A DNA stretch of 64,000 nt, from NCBI GenBank assembly GCA_948470475.1, contig OX419342.1:22856077-22920076 (forward strand). Direction: 5' to 3'. This DNA is from Galaxea fascicularis. Its lineage: Eukaryota; Cnidaria; Anthozoa; Scleractinia; Euphylliidae. Below the pieces are notes generated by a model. It saw only the letters and a list, made by a program, of their open reading frames with translations, was not told where the DNA came from and did no database searches. Positions 46,201 to 58,400 of the stretch are shown piece after piece (positions within the stretch are counted from its first letter, which is position 1; each line of letters opens with the position of its first letter). Position numbers and translations under genes: made by a program.

Positions 46201-49200
46201 AAATAGTTTTACAGAATTAAAATAGATTGTTATTTAGGAAGAATGCAGTTGAATGTGGAAGGAAGTACGAGCATACTATAGTTTTACTTTGTCAGCCAGT
46301 AAATCAAAATCATTGATAACTTAATAGAGAGTTTGTCCCACACGTGTCGGCCTTTACATGTATCTATTCCGAATACTCATGATCATTGTTAATTATGCTG
46401 TTTATGGTTTATGTGATTGATGGAAGTGATTACTTTGAATTTAGTTAACATGATTGTACGTCTCTTACCTCAAAATACCGATATTCCATCCAAAAAACGA
46501 GTAGTGTAAAGATTATTTTGATCGCTGGATATAACATTGAGAATAATGCAGGCGTTTACAGTTTACTACGGGTGCGTTTTTTGGCTCTTCCAGAATGAGA
46601 CTAGAGAGAATAAGAACGGTTTGAATGATGGGACTATTCTGCCATGAAAGCGGAATGGAAACTCGCCGCGTTAGAATGGAGACGAGTAAAAAAAACGAGG
46701 AAGTACTGTTCATTCTACAAAACGCAGCAGAATATAACCGGAATCAATTCTCAGGTTTCCAGAATTAGAATAGGCAATAAAAAGCGCGTCAAAACTACAT
46801 TCCCACCATTCTCATTCCAGAATGGCTCCCAAGAAAACGCGCCCAAAATACAACAAAGGTAACCAAAGTGCAAATAGAATACCTGGGTCAGCCACATTTG
46901 CTTGGAAGAAAGCATTCTATGGCGAACAGTGCACCTGCGAAGTCCCAGAGAAAACAATATTTCCTGAAAATAAAGAAAAATCAAGTAAGAGAACGAAAGC
47001 TATCGTACTTCGTAATAATTATTATTAACATCTACATCTACATGGTTTCAGTACTCGGCAAACTCCATGTTGACTTATGGCTGTTTATGCGTGTGGCCTC
47101 ATACACCATAAGCCTTTTTTGGATATCATGCCAAGCCGGCCACTTGCTGAATAGATCAGAAGATTGACACAAGAGGTGGTCACAGCCAGGGTTCGTTACA
47201 CCCCTAGTGGTTCTTTAATGTCCCACAGAATCAATTATGAAGAATTGTGAGAAGGGACCTCCGGCTTATCGTCCTTATCCGAGAACGAGTAGTGTAAAGA
47301 TTAGTGTAAATATTTGAAAGAATTAATGATGGTAATGGTGTAATATGCCCGTGAGAATGATGTGCCAAACAACTAGCATATTATCGTACTTCACGCAGAC
47401 CATGTTTGATTCAAAGAAATGGTGCTAAGTTCCACTCCAAACGATACCAGAAAATACAGCGACCTCATTCATATTTTAAGGAACGGGTAATATTTCATTT
47501 TACCATTACTCAGCTTCAAGCAAATTGTGGGTAGATCTGTGGAGGCAAACCGTCAAAATTGCAATTTCAAATTACTTCCTAAAATGACCGTTTGTCCCCA
47601 CATAGGACTGGATCTACCAACAATCCACTTGGAAATTATTATCAATCGCTTACACCCCTTTCCAAAGATGAAGACCTTAATACGTTGGATCAATGGCAGT
47701 ATACCTTTATGTTTTTCACAGAGTCTGAAGAAACTTTGATGGCAAAGGCAAACATCGGTTCCCCAGACCTTCCCGCGTCCGCTTGCTTTATGCCCGGTTC
47801 AGTGTGGTATAGAGTGGACTGAAGCTCAGCGCCACTGAATGCCGACTCCATGGAGGCATGGGCTCCCTGTGGTACCAAAGGTGCGTGTTGAAAAGAAACC
47901 TTCTGTGACTGAAGGCACAGGTAACTGAGATCCACTTGACTTTTATAACAGGCTGCTATGAAGAATGTAACGTCGTTAAACTCAGCCGCTATTTCTCCTA
48001 ACACTTCTTCAGAACAGGGCTTAGAATCCTTAGGACTGGAACTTGAGGATGAAACCTGAAAACCAGACGTAACACGTAAGAGAAAACGCGCGAGTGTGAT
48101 TAAGCTTGTGTGGAATCTTACCAAATATTTTTTTACTCGATTCTTATAAAAAAAAAACATAAAATCATGTGGATAGACGAAAAGACCCGTTCATTTGTTC
48201 GTTCATATCCACCACTGGCCAATGACTCTGAGGTGAATAATTGTTTTAGTATACAGTCTAAAACAGTGATACCATAGAGTTCAAAATGAAGATATCGAAC
48301 TCATTGATTCCTGTCAACAATTACGATTTTACCGCCAGTTGCTCGGAGATGAACAGCGCTTGCAATCCTGAGTTTGAGAAGCCAATGAGAGCGCGCTAAA
48401 AACGCTTCCACTATTTTTTACCATTCCTTATCGTAGCAAGCCTTACCTCGCTGACAGGAAAAATTGCCAGTCTGGCCTTACTGACGTTGAGTGCGAGTGT
48501 AAAACTAGTTTGGCCGTTAGGGATTGAGTTGGAGCGTTTGTACTTGTTTTCCAATGATGTCAAGTTACTGCTTCCATCTTCAGATGAAGATGCGTCTGCG
48601 AGGAAAAAAAACGCTAACGTTAATCACACGCCAGCTCCATAGGCACCGAAAGCAAGTAGAATATGTCAGAACCTTGACCAGTCTCTGTACAGGGTTGCCA
48701 CTCACTGGGATAGAAAAAATTCCCTGACTTTTCACTGACTTTTCACTGACCAAAGACCAGTTTCCACTGACCATCAGAGGCAAATCCTGAAGCCAGCAAT
48801 GAAGCCAAAGAAATCAATTCCTGTGAAGGACTTTTTGAAACGAAACCACCTTTACTACTAAGGAATCTCTTTCCAAAACCAAATGGCTAGCCAAATGTAA
48901 AATTCCCTGACTTTTCACTGACTTTCAGGTAGAATTTAGAAATTCCCTGACTTCATACATAATTCCCTGACTTTTCCCTGACCTTGAAAAAAAATTGTTT
49001 TTCCCTGACTTTTCCCTAACCGTGGCAACCCTGTCTGTAGATAGTTTCCTTTCCTAGCGCAAGAAGACCGAGGAGCGCACGAAGGCTTCTACCGGGAGGT
49101 AGCTCCATACCTTTAGTCGTCCGCTTTCCCACTCTCTCGGGGAAGACAACACTGACATTAGACTTTGACTAGGCCTTGCAAAGGTTTTTGGCAAACAGTA

Positions 49201-52200
49201 AAACTAATTACCATCGTCGTAACTTCGTAGCCCTGATCTGCACATAACAAACCGATCAGGTCCTTGCGCTTGAAGCATCTGACTTGCCAGGTCCAACCCT
49301 GTGCCAATACTGAAACCACACGGGTCTGGCCGGTCGGCAGGGGATGGAGCCATTGGCTCCCACAGCAACAGATCACTGGCCACTCTGGAAAAAAAGAAGA
49401 CCGACAATATTAATTGAACCAAACATAAAACTATTTGCAACTCATTGTGAGTGTTTAACAACGGATGTCGGACATTCTAATCCCCATGCTTTTTAGCCAA
49501 TGGCAGGGAACCCGCAAACTTGGAGACAAAGAGGAGCATACTTCACATCATCTTCTGAGTCTTAGAAAGTAATGCTGCAGTTCTTACCTGTTGTATATGG
49601 TCTCAAACACGTCCTTTGTGTGCAGGTTGACATCCAGTCTGGGAAAGGTACATTCTACATGCACTTTAGAGGATGACACCGTGTCATCTTGGAATTTGGT
49701 CATTTCCTCCTGGCTCCCGGGCATTAAAAGCTACAGGGATAAAAAAAATTAGTTATTTTACTAACTGCCTCGTTAATGGTAACAAAATTACTTCTTTACA
49801 CCGCACAAGCCAGAAGGGATAGCACACATACAAAATTAAGGCGTAACTCCAGTGTTTCTACTTACTAACCTCTTCTGTTTCAAACATGACTGGTCTGGAT
49901 GAGAAGGGTGACGGCTCAGCTTTCATTACAGGGTAAGCATCTATTGAACTGAGTGGAGAGTTATCTGAAGACTGGACTTCCTCTAAAGCGGACAGAGGAG
50001 CAGGGGGCTGCACCGTGACCACAATCCTGAAATGATAACCACAACGATTATGTTAACGATAACGATAATGATAACGATAACGATGAAGATAACAATAATG
50101 ATAACGATGATGATAACGACGATGATAACGATAACGATTATGCTAATAGCAATGATGGTCACGATAACTATGAAGATAACGATAATGATCACGATAACGA
50201 TGATGACCACGATAGCTATGATGATAACGATGACGATGACGACGATGATAAAGATAATTACATCGATAACTATAATGATAACGACTATGCTAATGATAAC
50301 GATGATAATAACGATGATGATCACGGCAACGATCATGGCGGTAACGATGATGACACAACGATAACAATAATAATAACAATAACGATAATGATAACAATGA
50401 CGATCACGAACGATGACGATAACGATTATCATTACGATAATGATAATGACAACAGTCATGACAATTAACGAGAACATATTTCATTTTACAAGGATTATAA
50501 AAGTGGTTAGGAGGGACTGTTTCATCATGCAGATCAACGGACCCAATGCTGAGAGCTTGTGGGAATAGCAAAGATCACAGTGACTTGACTTCAGAAGGAA
50601 AATTTGGGATACTAATAATTAGCTTCGTTTAACTGGAGTCAGCAACAAAAGTGATAATGTCGATGACGATGACGATGACGACGGCGACAACAATAATAAT
50701 AATGACAGTCATCGGATGACACTGTTGGCTGATAGACACCTTGAACATCCTTCAACTGCCGTATGGCCAAATCAACAGCAAAGGCCCTGGCAAACGAGGA
50801 CGCATTATTGCCGACACATTGTTGCCGACACAAATGTTTCCCCGTTTGCCCGTGCGCGCAACATTTGTTGCGGGCACAAATTTTGTGTCCAGGACACAAA
50901 AAATGTTTCTGATTTTGTTCAGACACATTTTGTGTCCGTAACAAATGTTTCCTAGTTTGCGCGCTCAAGAAACATCACTGAGCGACAATGTGTCCGCAAC
51001 AATGTGTCCTCGTTTGCCACGGCCTTAACATTATACGTACACTTTGCCACTCACCTTGGCCAATCAAAGCCACCATTTCCCGTGTCACTGTCTGGCTGCA
51101 CATGCGTAACATCCATGACAGGCATACTAATACTGCTAGAGTCTTCCTGGAAGTGAGCTACAACACAAGAACATTCGAAAGTTAGAACAGCTACCTAACT
51201 CTCACTGTCCGAACACCTTACAAATCTATGATCGTAATGACTGCTCGTCCGTACGCTGTAGCGACTCTGTTAACTGTTGCCACTCAGATACCGACCAACC
51301 AGAACACGGAGAGGTCAATAAATCAACTGAACTTGTTAAAAAAAGAAGAAAGATTAATGTATGGGGAGTTCATTTTTCGAAACAAAATAGCGAGTCTTTG
51401 AATGTGACAGGGTGCGTACACTTTTTTCGACCAAAAATTCAAGGACTTTTCAAGGCCTTTCAAGGACACATCTTTCCATTTTTCAAGGACTCCAAGAGGG
51501 GCAAAATCAAGCCAATATAATGCCACATCAGATGCTCGAAGTAGAGAGTACGCCACTTTTCGTCTCCGACACTTGTGAAGCTTTCTTGAGTAAAATTGGC
51601 TACAAATTTCAAGGACTTTCCAGGACTTTTAAGGCCTTGAATTTTTATTTTTAAATTCAAGGACTTTCAAGGCGTGTGCGAACCCTGATGTGACTTTGGA
51701 GTTTACGATAGTGCAACCTTGAATCAAAATTCAGCGAGAATTAGGAAGTTAAGACGGTTGTCAGAAGGATTTACGACATCGCCGCATTTCGGAAAAAAGT
51801 TATATTTGACTCTAGGGCACCAAAAATGAAATCACAACCAGATTAAAAAAAGCTGACCAATCGCAAAGTCCAGATAATAACAAGTCCAAGTAATCGAAGA
51901 TAGTCCCAAAAAGTCGAAACGGGATTTCTAAAACAGTGATCCGCTTATTCTGAAAACCTGATCTTTTGCTATGATTTCAAGACACGAAAGGGTAAATTTG
52001 TCGCAAAATTTCATGCCTGAAAGATACGTAGGAAATTGTGGCACCCGAAATAAGCCCGAAAAGTTTCGGGATTCCAAAAAACGCAAGCCTCGTCGGAATA
52101 ATCAGCCGCTGTCCGTGTACACTTCACATACCATGCATTTCTTTGAAGCTGAGCTTGTAGTTTCTAGGAAGCTCTGATCCACTGAGAGACGTATTGAACT

Positions 52201-55200
52201 CTACATCTGAAAAGTCGAATGTTAGGCGCTCTTTTCGCAAGGACTGCTTCCACCAGGGACGCCGATCCACGGCTGGACGCAAGTCAGGAATAGGAAATCT
52301 ATAAAGAAAGTATTTAAAATCACTAAGATTTGGGACTGACAGTGACATTACTTAAAATAAATAATTAAAGTTCACTAGAAACTTTGCAGTTAGTCAGAGT
52401 TTATTTTAAACAAGTGACGAAACTCGGCGTTTTTTTAAATGTTAGATTGCAACAACAACAGAACATCCAAGAATGCCCGCCTCCTCTCCCCACACCACAC
52501 ACATCAACCTCGTTCCCAGGGTCCCTTCTCTTCCCGTCCCCTGGAGCGAGAGGAGAGACCCTGGGGACGAGTTTGCACACACATTCCCTCTCATCTCACA
52601 AACAATGGACAAGTAACAGAATGATTCCAAACAACATGAAGTGACCATCAGCTTGTTATTACAGTCTGCGACAAAACGTCTTCAGTCAGCACACAATTAC
52701 ACAGATTTAATTTGGTACTTCGGGCTGCTCTCCCCTCCCTCTCAATGTTGTTTTTCGCAATTTCCTTCAAATGCTGTGAACCAACACTGTGGGAAGGCAG
52801 GGGAGTGAAATGTGTCTCAACCTTTTTGTCGCAGACTGTAGCTATTTAATTTCTTTTAGGAACACCGAAAAAGCGAGTGCGCGGGCGGGGCGCGAGAAAA
52901 AATGGTTTTATTTTCACCCTCCATGCTTATTTTCATTCTCGCTCCCCGCTAGAATCTCTAAAAACATAAATCGTTCGGACACACGCTGAGTAACCAGTTG
53001 CTCACCTTAAAACCACGGTAAGTGAAGGACACGAAAGGTGAATTGTAAAAGGCTGTTCTACAGTAGGAGTGTCATCCATGGCTTGAGTAAACACCGCCTG
53101 TTGGTTCTGCTGAAAAGATGGCACACGTCTTATTTCATATTCATATTTGGAAGATACCTGATAAGACGATAACAACAGTTCGATCGTTTGACTCTTTCAT
53201 TGAAAAGTATCGACTGAAAGCTGTAAGTAAAACTTCACGACTTAAGTTGTAATAATGTTCCTGTACATGTACATAAAACTAAAGGAAGCAAAACGATCGT
53301 ACCATTTACAATGTAGATTGTAAGAACCTATAACAGAAATGTTGATTTAATTATCTACAGACGGTAAAGTTCTGAAACAAAACTAGTCGTAGGCCTGATC
53401 AGCAATTCTCCTTTCAAGCTGCCATACATTTTCTTTTCACTTTTCACTCATAACAGCTAAAGGGTTAATCCCGGACTGTCATTTTCACTAAGTAATTAAA
53501 CACCAAGGTCTAAGACATTTAAATTTTTGGATGCTTCATACATGAATGTTTAGTGCGCAGTCTTACTGCGCAGCCATCATGAAGTTCTAAATGAGATCTA
53601 AAACTTCATACCACTATTGAAGGATTAACACAGTGGAACATGCGGGATATTTTTACTTAGTAATTAAACACTTTGGTCAAAGATATTTTAATTTTTGGAT
53701 GCTTCATACACGAATGGTTTTGTGCGATGTCTTACTGCGCAGCCGTCATTACTTTATAAATGAGAGCTAAAACTTCATACCACTATTGAAGGATTAACAG
53801 AGCGGAACATGCGGGACTGCATGTTTGAAGCGTGATTCACAAACACAGGCTGTGGATCTAACAGAGCGGTCAGCCTGTCCACAATAGACACATCTAATTC
53901 ACACAGCAAGCCTCCAAGCTCCAGGGTTAACTCTGACCTTGGCAGAACTACACTGCGACCTTGAACAGCACCCTGAAAATCAGCCAATAGAAATAGTTAT
54001 TAAAACTAGATCATAGGATAATGCAATTCTAGAGTTTTGAATGGCTAAGCCACCACGGTATATGAGCCATTATACCATCAGGAGTTTCAAAAAGAAAAAA
54101 AAAAGGAGCTGGAGGATATTCAGAAGTACCCGGAGGACTATTGTGCCGCGATAGCAGCACAGTGCGGCAGAGCCGAGGTTTGTGCCGAAGTATCCAGCGC
54201 AAACGCTTAAAGTAGCCGGTGACTTGCGTCGGGCGCCGGCTTAAATTGAAAACCCTGACCATGCTCTACAAATGTGGTAACTGTGCGCATAGTTTTTCAA
54301 AATAAAGTAAGGAAGATTTATCTCTAATTTGTGGGCGTTTTTGAAAACATGTAATTATTCCAATCCACAACTGCGAGGATCATCCTTCACTTGACAATTA
54401 TTCCACTCGCGGTTGTTTGATAGTGGATCAATGATTATCGCCAACACGGCGCTACGATAAGATATTCTGACAACCACGAAAATGTAAAACAGCTACGCAA
54501 TGATTTACCGGTGAGGTTGTTCTCTGAGTGTTTCTGTACTTGAGTCTGATGCAGGGAAGGGTAGACGTTGGATTAAATCCATAAAAAGGTGCTGCCGGAC
54601 TTTCACTGGACCGGAATTTGAGCAACTGAGAGAGATCAAAGAGAGAGACATACTTGTACATTAAGTAAACGTATGACAACCAGGATACCATTTGTGACTT
54701 GGGGGAGGGGAGGGTGAGACAGTCAGAAAACAAGTTATGAAGGCTCCCCCACCACAATTTCCACTCCCTTGGATGGGATGCTGGTCCCCCGCCTCTCCAG
54801 CCATCACCACCACAACCATTTCTCAGCTTTCCTTGAATCTTTCCCATAGTCCATTGATACAACTGTATGCCGGCCTAGATAAGCATGGTGAATTTATCAA
54901 TATACACTCCATATACACGTACACTGTATGTCACAATCACCCTGTACCACCTTACCGTACCTGACCTCAAATCTGGATTACTCAATCTGGGGTCCAATGA
55001 ATTAACTTGGATCTCATTCTCTATGGTTTCTACCACTTCACACCAATTTTGATGCACTGAAATTTCAACAACAAATTGGACACCTCAGAGACTTTTCTTT
55101 GAAACTGCCTCTTGTTACCTGTGTAATGGAGTAAGGTGTGGCACTTGATGCACAAGTTGATGACCTCTCAAACAAGCACTCCACCAGCTCCAGCTTGCCT

Positions 55201-55454
55201 GCAGATAATTCACTTTTTCCTGTTTGGTGGGAATTGCTAACAGTCTTCTCAAATTCAAATGAGATGGGGGCAGCCATACATCTGAGAGGAAAGGAAAGAT
55301 CAGAGTTCAAGGCCTTGTAGATAAGTACAGTACTTGCAAAGCACAAAAGTGTCAGACAAGATTATCAACTTTGGATTATTCATTCCCCTACCATAAGACC
55401 CTTTATTATATGGGTAGCTCCGTGAGCGGGCAAGATGAACCAAATCCCGTGCTG

Positions 55455-55488
<34 letters not shown>

Positions 55489-58400
55489 CTTGCCCGCTCG
55501 GGATTACGCGCTTTGTCCCGCAAGAAAAATTTCTCTGAAGGCGGCTCTTATCCCATATAATAAATCCTTTATTGACCAAGCTTGTTCGGTTAAGATGGCT
55601 GGATATTGGCCTCGTTCTTTTTTTGCGAGTTTATGGACCTCAACTTCGTCTCGGTCCATAAACACGCAAAAAAAGAACTTGGCCAATATCCAGCCATCTT
55701 GACCTCTCGCTTGGTCAATAACCCATACGTATTGAAGCCAAGAGGTCAAGTTCTGGTGAAAGTTTAAAAATTTAGTTACCGAGAGAACAATCCTTAGATT
55801 GTTTGCTTGGTATTCTTAAATTGAGCTGTTTTAAGTATAGTGGGACTTTAACCCCTTGAAACACTTGTTTAGCAACTCATGTTCTAGTCTGTTAAGCCCT
55901 ACAAACATGTTTTGCAGCAACTGCTGGCTTTTTCAGGTAAGATCTACAGATGTTCTTTATAAAAATACTCCAAGGAGCACTTTGTATTTTAGAAACAACT
56001 GCGTTCTTGCTGTTTAACAAACATTGAGAAAAAGGATGTGACACTGATGAAAGCACAACTGTACCTAAGATGATCTGAGGTACATGCAGCCGCAAATTTC
56101 TCTGCCATCTCTTCAAAGTCCTTTCCCCCAAATCCATATGTACCAAGGTTCGAAAAAAACGTTTCTGCCATACAAGCCAGTGGATGAGTGGTGTCATCAT
56201 GACGAAAATCTTTAGTCCCTGATGATGGCGTCAACACTGGGTCAATATGGAGCACTGTTACAGCCAGGCTGGTGAGCTTTACATTCAATTTAACCACATC
56301 AGGGCAGGGGTCATCTAGCGCTGCTATTCCAGCTAGACCAGGATTCCCTGATGAAAGACCATGTCTTGAAACACCATCTAAAGTAGAAAAAAGAAATAAA
56401 AGACCCCACTGGTACTGTAAACTTTGTTAGCTTGAACTTGCATGAATGCTTGAATGCATGATGCATCTTGTCAAGTGTTGTCCAGGGCTGTGTTCTATTA
56501 TCTAGCAACACCCAGTCGCTCCTAGCAACTTACTTTCACCTTTGGGCAACCAGGAAATATTAGGTTTTGCACCAAACGTATATGTTGGGTGCCTGGATTT
56601 CAAGAGTTTGGAAATTTTGATGCCCAACTGTTTTTCTCAGAGCACAGCCTCGGTTTACTTGCATGATAGCTAAGAGTTTGCACAGACCTTTCCTTCACCT
56701 TCCTTCTCATTCCTTGCAGTTCTCATTAAAAAAGCAATATTGCACTCGGCAGTAAAATGTGGAGTTTCATATTTAAACTGGATCCTATTAAAAAGCTTTA
56801 CTTTCTAAGTTCCCTTTGTTATATCTGTCAGTTACTACACACACTGTGATTGGTCAATTTAGCAGGCCGTATTCTACTGTACAGCCAGCTAAATTTGAAA
56901 GTTTTCTTTTCCATGTGCCTGATTAACCTCAGAGATATAATAAATATCTTCCTAACCTCATTTTCTCGGTCCCTACCGTAAGTTACAGATCCTCGTTTAT
57001 TTCCCGTTGATTTATGGCCTGTGCACTTCACACTTGGGCCATAAGTAAATGGGAAAAAAACTTGGTCCATAACTTACAGTACGGACCTCGAACTCGGTTA
57101 GTAAGTGGTATGTAAAAATTAATATCAAATGCACAAGGTCAAGGCTGACTGGCACCGTTAATTATATACCTAAGTATATTATGTCAACTGCTTATCCTGT
57201 TTCCCTTCTCTTGTGAAAGCAGTCAATAAGTAAACATGAAGTCACAGAAATCAGTTCCTTAGTTTGTAGAAATTAATTTTTGAAATATCAGCCAACAAGG
57301 AAATTCTTTGATGGTGTTTCAAACCTAAATGGCCTACCAAAAACAAAATTTCCCGACTTTTCACTATCCTGATCCATGGTTCTCAATAGATTTATAAGTA
57401 GGAGGTGATCATACACTGATAAAGTGGGAGGCTCTTCAGCAAAGCCAGAAGAAACAAAACAAAGAAAAGAAAAGTGACTTGAACACAAAGTAAGCGACTA
57501 TAAATGCCAAAGTAAGCGGCGATCAATCGCCGGCTGCCGCCTTCTATTGAGAACCCTGCTGATCTTGAAAAAAAATCTGTTTTTCCCAAGTTTCAATCAT
57601 GATTACTAAGAAATTACTGCAGCTGAATTTGTCGTTAAAAGATGGTTCTTTAAATCCCAGAACAGTAGTCACATATGGTGGGAGCTGCTTTAGTGTGCAG
57701 TAGATTCAAGAGTTATTGAGAGAAATGATCAGGAAAACTGATTAAATCAATCAAATTACAATTAATACAGTACACTAACTGTAGTGTGCATTTTAAACTT
57801 GTTTTCTTTACACTGTGCTTACCAATCTTCACTTCACTAACAGGCGAGTGAGGTGATACAGATTGCTTAGCACTGGCAAACATAGAACTGGCAGCTTCGG
57901 CAAGGGAGGTACCTGAACCTAAAGCAAAACAAAAGTCACGTTTACATAAATAACAGTGTAGTAACAGCAATAGCAATAACAACAATACCAACAGCAATAT
58001 TATTTAATATTAAAATAGTTGTTTTCAGGTGAACACTGAAGTAAATTGCCTAAGAGTTTGTTTTGGTTTTGAATTACTTTCCACTGTGATTGACCAGCAG
58101 AGCTCACGCTATGTTTACAACCATTGAGAAGCAAAAACCAAAACTGATTGCAGCTTTGCATGCCTGTATATTCCTGCATTTTGTATCAACCACATGAAAT
58201 TAATTTGTATTCTGATTGGCTCATTGTGCTGTTTGTGTCTGTTGTGATTGGTCAGAGTATTTATTACTTTGGCTTCGGTTTTACAACACATGTCACATAT
58301 GAAAAGCACTCTAAATGACTGTCAGTGGTAAATTTCATGTCTTATTAGTGTCAGACCTGTGAACAAATGAATTCTGAGCCACAGAAACCAGTCATCTCAG

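Larger units (their letters stand above)
44931..55281 (-). other. ATG2: ATG2 central exons (14)
   Basis: Exons: 55119-55281, 54509-54625, 53781-53972, 53006-53109, 52132-52298, 51055-51157, 49870-50026, 49588-49730, 49212-49384, 48447-48595, 47705-48055, 46055-46161, 45620-45712, 44931-44995. Recognisable ATG2 blocks: LELVECLFER, RFPIPDLRPAVDRRPWW, LLMPGSQEEMTKFQDD, VASDLLLWEPMAPSP, DPVLGFSSPAVVTVFHTHVW and PIHLPLRVLVTIETFSVSS. These form the repeating beta-groove segments of the lipid-transfer rod (family knowledge). The donor of exon 53781-53972 lies inside a tandem repeat and is the least certain border. Confidence 0.88.

Noticed and set aside
49983..50477. Open frames of 164 (minus) and 110 (plus) codons over the GATAAC array
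   Set aside because: They consist of repeated Ile/Val or Met/Thr runs created by the microsatellite; no protein family resemblance.
54875..55057. An additional ATG2 exon
   Set aside because: Phase conflict with the preceding exon and a stop after canonical splicing; skipping it gives the expected ATG2 sequence.
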